Below, piece after piece: positions 1-5,424 of a DNA stretch of 9,132 nucleotides (positions are counted from its first letter, which is position 1; each line of letters starts with the position of its first letter). The notes beneath the pieces were generated by a model. The model did no database searches. It saw nothing but the letters and a program-made list of their open reading frames with translations, and had not been told where the DNA came from. Origin of the DNA: Alphaproteobacteria bacterium MarineAlpha10_Bin3 (GTDB taxonomy: Bacteria; Pseudomonadota; Alphaproteobacteria; UBA8366; GCA-2717185); the NCBI GenBank assembly GCA_002937525.1, contig PTKA01000032.1, forward strand, positions 1 through 9,132. The letters are read 5' to 3'. The position numbers and the translations under genes were made by a program.

Positions 1-822
1 GCCGCCGCGCTGCTGCACTAGCGCATAGAACTGATCGACCAACGCCGCCACCGGCAGGCGCGCACCGCTGCGGTTGGCTTCCTCGATACAGATACGAAGA
101 TCCTTGCGCATCCAGTCGACGGCGAAGCCGAACTCGAACTCGCCTTGCACCATGGTCGCGGCCCGGTTGTCCATCTGCCAGGACTGGGCCGCGCCCTTCG
201 AGATCACGTCGATGACTTTTTCCATGTCCAGCCCGGCCTTCATGCCGAAATTAATCCCTTCGGCCAGACCCTGAACCAGTCCGGCGATGCAAAGCTGATT
301 GACCATCTTGGTCAACTGCCCACTGCCGGTCTTGCCTAGCAGGACGGCGGATTTGGCGAAACAATCGATCAGCGGCGCGGCGCGCTTGAAGTCCTTTGCG
401 GTACCACCGCACATGACGGTGAGCATGCCGCCTTCCGCCCCCGCCTGCCCGCCGGAGACCGGCGCATCGATGAAACCGACACTTCGGCGGCGCGCCGCCG
501 CCGCCAACTCGCGGGCGACATCGGCCGACGCGGTCGTATTATCGACAAAAATCGTGCCCTTGCGCATCCCGGCGAAGGCGCCGTCCTTGCCCAGCGCAAC
601 AGCGCGCAGATCATCGTCATTACCGACGCAACAAAAGACGAACTCTGCCCCCTTGGCCGCTTCGCGCGGCGTCTTGGCGCGCTTGCCGCCATGCTGTTTC
701 AGCCATTTCGCCGCGCGCGCGGCAGACCGGTTATAGACCGTGACGTCATGGCCGCCGGCCTTCAGATGACCGGCCATCGGATATCCCATGACGCCAAGCC
801 CAAGCCACGCAATTTTTGCCAT
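1..822 (-). CDS. NAD(P)-dependent beta-hydroxyacid dehydrogenase (3-hydroxyisobutyrate dehydrogenase / tartronate semialdehyde reductase family), C-terminus cut by window edge
   Basis: Predicted cytosolic oxidoreductase that interconverts a beta-hydroxyacid and its semialdehyde using NAD(P). The reading frame is open from the ATG at 822 to base 1, giving 274 residues. The family usually has about 290-300, so only a short C-terminal tail is missing. Visible motifs: the Rossmann dinucleotide loop GLGVMGYPM (residues 8-16), the substrate-binding signature DAPVSGG (119-125), the catalytic-lysine segment GSGQLTKMVNQ with K172 and N175, and a conserved KDL at 240-242. The NR pair (31-32) just after the second beta strand resembles the NADP-preferring branch (GLYR/GarR type), so NADPH use is likely but inferred. 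A GGGGG-containing ribosome site precedes the ATG. The exact substrate cannot be told from sequence. It may be co-transcribed with the phosphatase gene 79 bp upstream, unless the repeats between them carry a promoter. Confidence 0.9.
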   Translation of the reverse strand, partial: MAKIAWLGLGVMGYPMAGHLKAGGHDVTVYNRSAARAAKWLKQHGGKRAKTPREAAKGAEFVFCCVGNDDDLRAVALGKDGAFAGMRKGTIFVDNTTASADVARELAAAARRRSVGFIDAPVSGGQAGAEGGMLTVMCGGTAKDFKRAAPLIDCFAKSAVLLGKTGSGQLTKMVNQLCIAGLVQGLAEGINFGMKAGLDMEKVIDVISKGAAQSWQMDNRAATMVQGEFEFGFAVDWMRKDLRICIEEANRSGARLPVAALVDQFYALVQQRGG

Positions 823-839
823 CCTGCGACCCCCTTCGA

Positions 840-869
840 TCCACTGGTGTCCACTGATGTCCACTGGTT
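840..869. repeat. Three tandem 10-bp repeats in the dehydrogenase leader
   Basis: Three head-to-tail copies of TCCACTGRTK on the plus strand: TCCACTGGTG, TCCACTGATG and TCCACTGGTT. Units differ at one or two positions. On the gene-sense strand each contains CCAGTGG or TCAGTGG, a near-palindrome (CCA-G-TGG) repeated every 10 bp, which is about one helical turn. The block ends just upstream of the ribosome site of the dehydrogenase gene. A role as an operator array is a guess; the repeats themselves are seen directly. Confidence 0.75.
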
Positions 870-871
870 CC

Positions 872-884
872 GTTACAGGGTAAC
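872..884. repeat. Short perfect dyad GTTAC-N3-GTAAC
   Basis: Inverted repeat with 5-bp arms GTTAC and GTAAC and a 3-bp centre (AGG), lying 2 bp from the tandem 10-bp repeats in the 79-bp gap between the phosphatase and dehydrogenase genes. It could be half of a regulator-binding region. Five-base arms also arise by chance, so only the structure is claimed. Confidence 0.4.
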
Positions 885-901
885 CATCGTCCCGCCGCAG
901 T

Positions 902-1705
902 TCAATCGGCCCGCATTAAATCCGACAGGGTGTCCCATTGCCCCAGGCTTGCCGAACAAAGCAGCGCGCGAGTTCGTTCGGTTGGCCGGTAGGGCGCATC
1001 GTCGACCCGTGCGACATGGCTCCCGGCCTCCCGGAGGAGCAATACGCCCGGCGCATGATCCCACGCCCAAAGCCGATTATAGAGCCGGAACTCAAAATCC
1101 CCCTGGACCAGCGCGAGAAATTCCTGCCCGACGCAGCGCAGGCTTTTCTCGATCGTAAAGCGGTCGCGAAAGCGCTGCCGCAACACAGGTCGCCGCAGCT
1201 CGGGGAAAGAACCAAAATTGACGCGGCCGCGCATCCGGCCGGCCGGCTTGAATTCGGGCACGCGGACCCGACGCCCGTCGATCTGCGCGCCTTCGCCCTG
1301 CACCGCGATAGCCATCGTCTCGCGGACCGGATCGTAGATCCACCCCGCCCGGGTCTCGCCACCGACGACAAAGGCAACCATGACCGCGAAAAGCGGCTTG
1401 CCGGCGGCGAAATTAGCGGTGCCATCGACCGGATCGATAATCCACAGCGGGCCGTCATCGTCGAGGCGGTCCAAAACCGCCGAATCGCCGTGCGCTGCCT
1501 CTTCGCCAACCACCAGCGCGCCGGGAGTCAAATCCACCAGCATGCGGGTCAGCCGCGCTTCGGCATCCCGGTCGGCAATCGTCACGATGTCGCCGGGCTT
1601 TTTTTCGCTCACCTCATGCCTGGCCAGCTTTCGGAACCGCGGCATGATATCGATTTCCGCGGTCTCCCGGATACAGGCCGCGACGCGTTCCAGGTCCGGC
1701 GTCAT
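902..1705 (-). CDS. Inositol monophosphatase family protein (Mg2+-dependent sugar/amino-alcohol phosphatase)
   Basis: A 267-residue member of the FIG/IMPase superfamily, a cytosolic Mg2+-dependent phosphomonoesterase. Visible metal-site motifs: GEE at 67-69, motif A DPVDGTANF at 91-99 (metal ligands D91 and D94, with T96), and motif B WAWDHAPG with D216. The segment DIVTIADRDAE (39-49) is the usual N-terminal region contacting the metal loop. Length is normal for the family (about 260-270). The ATG at 1705 is preceded by GAGG about 5 nt upstream. Candidate substrates include inositol-1-phosphate, histidinol phosphate (HisN type) and 3'-phosphoadenosine phosphates (CysQ type). Motifs alone do not separate these, so no symbol is given. 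The gene begins 41 bp after groES with no terminator visible between them, so co-transcription with groES is likely. Confidence 0.9.
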   Translation of the reverse strand: MTPDLERVAACIRETAEIDIMPRFRKLARHEVSEKKPGDIVTIADRDAEARLTRMLVDLTPGALVVGEEAAHGDSAVLDRLDDDGPLWIIDPVDGTANFAAGKPLFAVMVAFVVGGETRAGWIYDPVRETMAIAVQGEGAQIDGRRVRVPEFKPAGRMRGRVNFGSFPELRRPVLRQRFRDRFTIEKSLRCVGQEFLALVQGDFEFRLYNRLWAWDHAPGVLLLREAGSHVARVDDAPYRPTERTRALLCSASLGQWDTLSDLMRAD

Positions 1706-1746
1706 CCGGCCTCGCTAAACAGGTGATTTCGGAACAATCAACCGGG

Positions 1747-2034
1747 TCAGCGGATTATGCCCATGATGTCGGATTCATTCATGATCATCATGTCCTCGCC
1801 ATCGATCTGAACCTCGGTTCCAGACCATTTACCGAACAGGACCCGGTCGCCCTTTTTGACATCGAGCGGCACAACCGTACCGTCCTCCGTCTTCTTGCCG
1901 GGGCCGGTGGCGATGATCTTGCCTTCCTGCGGTTTTTCCTGCGCGGTGTCGGGAATTATAATCCCGCCGGCGGTCTTCTCTTCCGAATCGAGCGGCTTTA
2001 CCAGCACGCGGTCCTGCAAGGGTCTGATGGCCAT
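1747..2034 (-). CDS. groES: Co-chaperonin GroES (Hsp10), without an adjacent groEL
   Basis: A 95-residue Hsp10, the family's usual length. It forms the heptameric lid of the GroEL folding chamber in the cytosol. It begins [13 protein letters not shown] and carries the mobile loop that contacts GroEL (about residues 16-33, including GGIIIPD at 23-29), then [25 protein letters not shown] and the C-terminal strand ending DIMGIIR. The ATG at 2034 is preferred: it gives the canonical N-terminus and has GGGAG at 2043-2047, 8 nt upstream. An in-frame GTG at 2070 would add 12 unrelated residues and lies inside the leader hairpin. The next gene downstream is a phosphatase at 1705, not groEL, which is unusual because groES and groEL are normally adjacent. 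A promoter and a hairpin lie upstream. Confidence 0.96.
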   Translation of the reverse strand: MAIRPLQDRVLVKPLDSEEKTAGGIIIPDTAQEKPQEGKIIATGPGKKTEDGTVVPLDVKKGDRVLFGKWSGTEVQIDGEDMMIMNESDIMGIIR

Positions 2035-2063
2035 TTTCGATGCTCCCAATGACTTGAGTATGT

Positions 2064-2088
2064 CCGGCACCGCCTATCGCGGCACCGG
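2064..2088 (-). promoter_or_regulatory. GC-rich hairpin in the groES 5' leader
   Basis: On the groES-sense strand, arms CCGGTGCCGC and GCGGTGCCGG flank a 5-nt loop (GATAG). As RNA this gives a 10-bp stem in which the two central pairs are U-G wobbles. The opposite strand would have C-A mismatches there, so the stem is better formed in groES mRNA. It sits between the predicted promoter and the groES ribosome site (2043-2047) and does not cover that site. There is no U-run after it, so it is not an intrinsic terminator for hflX. It might affect mRNA stability or heat-dependent translation; that is inference. Confidence 0.55.
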
Positions 2089-2105
2089 CGAATTTTCCTG
2101 AAGGC

Positions 2106-2134
2106 GCTATAGATTTACCCGGCCTACCTGTCAA
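2106..2134 (-). promoter_or_regulatory. Predicted groES promoter (TTGACA-N17-TATAGC)
   Basis: On the minus strand a perfect -35 hexamer TTGACA (2134-2129) is followed after 17 bp by TATAGC (2111-2106), matching TATAAT at four of six positions. The layout also resembles alphaproteobacterial RpoH promoters (CTTG at -35, CTAT-like at -10), so heat-shock control is possible. The hflX stop codon TGA (2133-2131) lies within the -35 box. Transcription would start near 2100, giving a leader of about 65 nt. No CIRCE element (the HrcA site) was found. Confidence 0.6.
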
Positions 2135-3417
2135 CCGTACCGGCCTGCGCCAGTTTGGAATCGTCCCCTGAATCGGGCCTCATCGGTGCTATCCAGGACA
2201 ACCGAAAGATGGGCGGTGCCCTGGTCATCGTCGCGCCGCGATACCACCTTGCCATGACTATACAGCCAGGCGATGGCCGCGCCGTCGGCACTGTCGACCG
2301 ATAATTCGAGGATCCGGCTATTTTCGGAAAGCCGTTGTTCGATCGCCTCCAGAAACGCCTCGCAGCCCTCGCCGGTCAACGCCGATAGCGCAATTTCCGA
2401 ACCGTTGCGCCGGGCGCGCGCAACAACGCTATCGCGTTCCACCGGGTCCAGCAGATCGATCTTGTTCAGGACCTCCAAAGTGGCTGGCGGTTCATCGAAG
2501 CCGATTTCTTCCAGCACCGCTTCGACATCGCTTTTCTGCATCTCGGTATCCGCATGCGCGATATCGCGGACATGGACCAGTATATCGGCGACGCGCACTT
2601 CCTCCAGGGTGGCGCGGAACGCCGCCACCAGCGTCGTGGGCAACGCGGAGATGAACCCCACCGTGTCGGACAGGATGATCGTCCGCCCGGACGGCAGGTC
2701 GATGCGGCGCATGGTCGGGTCCAGGGTCGCGAACAGCACGTTCTTGGCGAATACGTTGGCGCCGGTCAGACGGTTGAACAGGGTCGACTTTCCGGCATTC
2801 GTGTAACCGACCAGCGCGACCACGGGATAGGGCACGCGCTGACGCGCCTTGCGGTGCAGCACGCGGGTCCGGCGCACCTCCTCAAGCTGGCGTTTCAGTT
2901 TGGCGATGCGCTGATCGATCAGCCGGCGGTCGATCTCGATCTGACTTTCACCGGGACCGCCAACGAACCCGAAACCACCGCGCTGCCGTTCCAGATGGGT
3001 CCAGCTTCGAACCAGACGCGAGCGTTGATACGACAGCGCCGCCAATTCGACCTGTAACACGCCTTCATGGGTCCGGGCGCGGGCGCCGAATATCTCCAGG
3101 ATCAGACCGGTACGGTCGATGACCTTGGTCTCCAGGCTGCGTTCCAGATTGCGCTGCTGGACCGGCGTCAGCGCCGCGTTAATCACCACGACATCGGCTT
3201 CCAGCGCCTTGACCAGCGCGGCAAACCGCTCGACCAGCCCGGTGCCGAGCAAGGTCGCCGGGCGCGGACGTTTAATCGTAACCGACTCACCGTGGATGAC
3301 GTTGAGTTCAATGGCGCGCGCCAGCGCTTCGCATTCATCGAGCCGCGCCGCCGCGTTGCGGCCGTCGCGCAGAACCGGATTAAGAATTACCGCGCGACCC
3401 GTGTACTCTATCCGCAC
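2131..3417 (-). CDS. hflX: GTPase HflX (ribosome-associated)
   Basis: A 428-residue TRAFAC-class GTPase. HflX is known to bind the 50S subunit and split stalled or hibernating 70S ribosomes, notably under heat stress. Visible parts: the N-terminal HflX domain (about 1-190) with the glycine-rich signature GFVGGPGESQIEIDRR (150-165) and a charged helical linker (about 165-192), then the G domain with P-loop GYTNAGKST (204-212), the FATLDPT switch (229-235), DTVG (251-254), NKID (318-321) and SALTG (345-349), and a short C-terminal domain. The start is a GTG at 3417 with only a weak GGCGG ribosome site, 18 bp after the hfq stop and in the same reading frame, so expression probably depends on coupling to hfq. 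The hfq-hflX pairing is widespread in proteobacteria. The stop lies in the -35 box of the groES promoter. Confidence 0.95.
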   Translation of the reverse strand: MRIEYTGRAVILNPVLRDGRNAAARLDECEALARAIELNVIHGESVTIKRPRPATLLGTGLVERFAALVKALEADVVVINAALTPVQQRNLERSLETKVIDRTGLILEIFGARARTHEGVLQVELAALSYQRSRLVRSWTHLERQRGGFGFVGGPGESQIEIDRRLIDQRIAKLKRQLEEVRRTRVLHRKARQRVPYPVVALVGYTNAGKSTLFNRLTGANVFAKNVLFATLDPTMRRIDLPSGRTIILSDTVGFISALPTTLVAAFRATLEEVRVADILVHVRDIAHADTEMQKSDVEAVLEEIGFDEPPATLEVLNKIDLLDPVERDSVVARARRNGSEIALSALTGEGCEAFLEAIEQRLSENSRILELSVDSADGAAIAWLYSHGKVVSRRDDDQGTAHLSVVLDSTDEARFRGRFQTGAGRYG

Positions 3418-3435
3418 GATGCCGCCGCCAAGGCC

Positions 3436-3708
3436 TTATTCTTCTTCTTGTTCATTCGCTTGTTGTTCATTCGCGTCGGTGGGGTCGAACAGCTGCACGG
3501 GCTGTGCCGGCATGACCGTCGAGATGGCGTGTTTGTAGACCAGTTGGGAATGGGCTTCGCGGCGCAGCAATACGCAAAAATTGTCAAACCAGGTGATGAT
3601 CCCTTGCAGCTTGACGCCATTTACGAGAAATACGGTTACCGGCAGCTTGTTCTTGCGGACGTGGTTTAAGAATACATCCTGTACGTTTTGCGATTTTTCC
3701 GATGCCAT
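3436..3708 (-). CDS. hfq: RNA chaperone Hfq
   Basis: A 90-residue Sm-like protein forming the hexameric ring that pairs small RNAs with mRNAs. The Sm1 region ([22 protein letters not shown], about 10-31) and the Sm2 motif (YKHAISTV, 58-65) are intact, as is the FDNF turn (41-44). The acidic, glutamine-rich C-terminal tail (about 76-90) contains a five-residue near-duplication, [10 protein letters not shown], mirrored in DNA by a 12-bp direct repeat at a 15-bp period (3448-3474). The ATG at 3708, with CGGGG about 8 nt upstream, gives the canonical [11 protein letters not shown] start. An in-frame GTG at 3774 would add 22 residues unlike any Hfq N-terminus and is rejected. hflX follows after 18 bp. 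Confidence 0.97.
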   Translation of the reverse strand: MASEKSQNVQDVFLNHVRKNKLPVTVFLVNGVKLQGIITWFDNFCVLLRREAHSQLVYKHAISTVMPAQPVQLFDPTDANEQQANEQEEE

Positions 3709-3806
3709 TTTATGCCCCGTTATTTTGTTGTTGGGATCCCTATCGAGCGAATCCAGAATCGTCTTGGCTTCCACGATTACGAATGTCGAAAAACCAGGAC
3801 CGTGAC

Positions 3807-3836
3807 ACGATACCGCAATTTATAGCGTCTATTCAA
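3807..3836 (-). promoter_or_regulatory. Weak candidate promoter upstream of hfq
   Basis: The 136-bp gap upstream of hfq is less GC-rich than its surroundings and the longest gap in the window, so an hfq promoter is expected here. The best sigma70-like pair seen on the minus strand is TTGAAT (3836-3831), an 18-bp spacer and TATCGT (3812-3807). An overlapping TATAAA (3824-3819) is a better -10 but lacks a well-spaced -35. No sigma54 GG-N10-GC element was found. Confidence 0.3.
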
Positions 3837-3844
3837 AGGACAAA

Positions 3845-4498
3845 TTACAAGTCTTTGACCATGTCCAGCAGTCCCCGGCAATCAGCCACATGCAGGCTCG
3901 GGGGGTAGGCGTCGAATTCACCCGCCGCCGGGGTGCCGCCGCGCAAAAGAACCGGCACCAGGCCGGTGGCGTGCGCGATTTCCATATCGACGCCGGAATC
4001 GCCAACCATCCAGACTTGCCCGCCGGCGGCAACCCCGCTGCCTTCTAGGGCCAGGGAGACCGGATCGGGCGCCGGCTTGTCGCGCGGCGCATCGCCGGCC
4101 CCGATCACCTGGCCGAAATAGCCGTCCCAACCCAAATGCAGCGCCTCGGCGCGCAGGTAACGGCCGGTCTTATTGCTAATGACGGCAAGATAGAATCCGG
4201 CGTTGTGCAGCCCCGACAACACCGCGCCGGCCCCCTCGCAGGCAACCAATCTGTCAAGATGCACGCGCTCATAGGCTTCGTAAAAAATCTCGCGCGCCGC
4301 CGTCCAGCGATCGCCGAACAGAATGGGGAAACTCTCCCGCATCGACAGCCGGACCCGCAATCTGGTCTCCGCCAGGGTCCAGGGCGTCTGCCCCATGGCA
4401 GTGAAGGTCTCGAACAAAGCGGCGTGAATAACCGGCCAGGTATCGACCAGCGTGTTATCCCAGTCGAAGATCAGGGCTTTTGGCCGGGCTACGCTCAC
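3845..4498 (-). CDS. HAD-superfamily hydrolase, phosphoglycolate-phosphatase-like
   Basis: A 217-residue haloacid-dehalogenase-type phosphatase, predicted cytosolic and Mg2+-dependent. All four HAD motifs are present: motif I DWDNT (nucleophile D12, acid D14), motif II SNK (S108), motif III lysine K141 in DKPAPDP, and motif IV GDSGVD (D167, D171). The inserted helical segment (about 20-90) fits a C1 cap, as in Gph and beta-phosphoglucomutase relatives. The chosen start is GTG at 4498, overlapping the upstream stop as GTGA, typical of translational coupling. A TTG at 4522 would add an Arg/Ala-rich octapeptide (residues 1-8) and is less likely. The substrate is unknown. Coupling to a D-amino-acid transaminase suggests a linked metabolic role or metabolite-repair function, but this is inference. 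It is followed by the 136-bp gap before hfq. Confidence 0.9.
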   Translation of the reverse strand: MSVARPKALIFDWDNTLVDTWPVIHAALFETFTAMGQTPWTLAETRLRVRLSMRESFPILFGDRWTAAREIFYEAYERVHLDRLVACEGAGAVLSGLHNAGFYLAVISNKTGRYLRAEALHLGWDGYFGQVIGAGDAPRDKPAPDPVSLALEGSGVAAGGQVWMVGDSGVDMEIAHATGLVPVLLRGGTPAAGEFDAYPPSLHVADCRGLLDMVKDL

Positions 4499-5358
4499 GC
4501 GCGCGCGCGCAACCCGGCGCAATAGTCAAGGTACCAGCCCTGCAAGCGCCGCGACAGCGGTCCCGGCGCGCCATCGGCGATGACCCTGTCGTCGATCTGC
4601 ACGACGGGCGTGAGGAACGACGTCGCGCTGGTCACGAACGCCTCGCGCGCGGCTTTCGCCGCCTCGACGCTAAACGCCTCCTCCACCACCGCGATCCCTT
4701 CCTCGGCGGCGATCCCGATCAGCCGGTCGCGGGTGACGCCGCGCAGAATATCGCTGGACAGCGCCCGGGTCAGCAAGCGGTTGTCCTGGGTGACGATCCA
4801 CGCGTTGCTGGACGTTCCCTCGGTGATATAGCCGGCCGCGTCGACTTGCAGCGCCTCATAGGCGCCGGCGGCGGCGGCCCGTGTCTTGCCCATGCAGTTG
4901 GGCAGCAGCGAGATGGTCTTGATATCGCATCGCGCCCAGCGAATATCGGGAATGGTGATCGCCTTCACGCCCTCGGCCAGCTTGGCCTGATTGAGAAAAT
5001 CGACCCGTTTGGTCGACAGCACCAAGGTCGGGCGGATGCCGGTTGGATATTTATGGTCGCGCGGTGCCACGCCGCGGGTGATTTGCAGATATAGAAAACC
5101 GTCAACCACCGCGTTGCGGGCGATCAACTCGCGCATGATGAGTTCCAGCACCCGGCGCGACACCGGCGGCGCGATATCGAGCGCCGCCAGCGAGCGTTCC
5201 ATCCGGTCGAGGTGCCCCGGGCCATCGACCATCGCGCCGCCGATAATCGACGCGACCTCGTAAATGCCGTCGGCAAATTGAAAACCCCGGTCCTCGATGC
5301 CAACAACACCCTCGCAATGCGGCACATAGCGGCCGTCGACATAAGCGTAACGGGCCAA
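4495..5358 (-). CDS. dat: D-amino acid aminotransferase (class IV PLP-dependent)
   Basis: A fold-type IV aminotransferase, predicted to move amino groups between D-amino acids (such as D-alanine) and 2-oxoacids, supplying D-Ala/D-Glu for peptidoglycan. With the TTG start at 5358 it has 287 residues. Catalytic PLP lysine: the K in RCDIKTISLL (residue 147 from this start). Also visible are the EGTSSN cofactor loop, LRGVTR, and the SAT segment near the C-terminus. The motif PRDH places Arg and His where D-amino acid transaminases hold the substrate carboxylate (R98/H100 of the Bacillus YM-1 enzyme), and FADGIYEV supplies the matching Tyr (Y31). These favour a D-specific enzyme over IlvE or PabC. 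TTG at 5358 is preferred because AAGGAG lies 6 nt upstream and the protein then begins MARYAYVDGRYVPH, the usual start. An ATG at 5379 adds seven residues and is the alternative. The 3' end overlaps the HAD gene. Confidence 0.92.
   Translation of the reverse strand: MARYAYVDGRYVPHCEGVVGIEDRGFQFADGIYEVASIIGGAMVDGPGHLDRMERSLAALDIAPPVSRRVLELIMRELIARNAVVDGFLYLQITRGVAPRDHKYPTGIRPTLVLSTKRVDFLNQAKLAEGVKAITIPDIRWARCDIKTISLLPNCMGKTRAAAAGAYEALQVDAAGYITEGTSSNAWIVTQDNRLLTRALSSDILRGVTRDRLIGIAAEEGIAVVEEAFSVEAAKAAREAFVTSATSFLTPVVQIDDRVIADGAPGPLSRRLQGWYLDYCAGLRARA
4498..4510. repeat. Alternating CG tract at the dat/HAD junction
   Basis: Thirteen bases of strictly alternating C and G run directly up to the dat stop and the GTG start of the HAD gene. 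They encode the Arg-Ala end of the transaminase. Such tracts can slip in replication and can adopt Z-DNA. Slippage by one unit would shift the last codons of dat. No sign of an actual frameshift is visible. Confidence 0.5.
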
Positions 5359-5364
5359 TGAATA

Positions 5365-5370
5365 CTCCTT
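5365..5370 (-). promoter_or_regulatory. Strong Shine-Dalgarno AAGGAG deciding the dat start
   Basis: A perfect AAGGAG on the minus strand lies 6 nt upstream of the TTG at 5358 and inside the reading frame that begins with ATG at 5379. It points to the TTG as the start actually used. The ATG has only a closely spaced GAAGG, about 3 nt away. Confidence 0.6.
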
Positions 5371-5393
5371 CGACGTCATGCACCTTCACTGCC

Positions 5394-5412
5394 GCGAACG
5401 AAAACGGTTCGC
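5394..5412. repeat. Inverted repeat GCGAAC-N7-GTTCGC between trkA and dat
   Basis: Perfect 6-bp arms with a 7-bp loop lie in the short gap between the trkA stop and dat. In the transcript this can form a small hairpin whose loop contains four uridines. No U-run follows it, so it is not an intrinsic terminator. It could separate the expression of trkA and dat or protect mRNA ends; no function is shown. Confidence 0.4.
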
Positions 5413-5424
5413 ACGGGATTTGGG

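Noticed and set aside
938..1726. 262-residue open frame on the plus strand
   Set aside because: It lies antisense to the phosphatase gene, whose motifs are clear; it has low-complexity Arg/Pro/His-rich content and no recognisable domain. Such frames are common opposite GC-rich genes.
2035..2070. GTG at 2070 as the groES start
   Set aside because: It would add 12 residues not seen in GroES, lies inside the leader hairpin, and the ATG at 2034 has a good ribosome site and canonical N-terminus.
2064..2088. Intrinsic terminator for hflX
   Set aside because: The stem is strong, but no T-run follows it on the transcribed strand, and it lies downstream of the groES promoter.
2035..2130. CIRCE element (HrcA operator) upstream of groES
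   Set aside because: No TTAGCACTC-N9-GAGTGCTAA-like dyad is present; the only dyad is the GC-rich hairpin with a 5-nt loop.
3067..3669. 200-residue open frame on the plus strand spanning hflX and hfq
   Set aside because: It is antisense to two well-identified genes and shows no motif of its own.
3709..3774. GTG at 3774 as the hfq start
   Set aside because: The extra 22 residues do not resemble Hfq, whereas the ATG at 3708 gives the standard length and beginning.
4480..5094. 204-residue open frame on the plus strand
   Set aside because: Antisense to the D-amino-acid transaminase, with no domain and a composition typical of a reverse-strand shadow.
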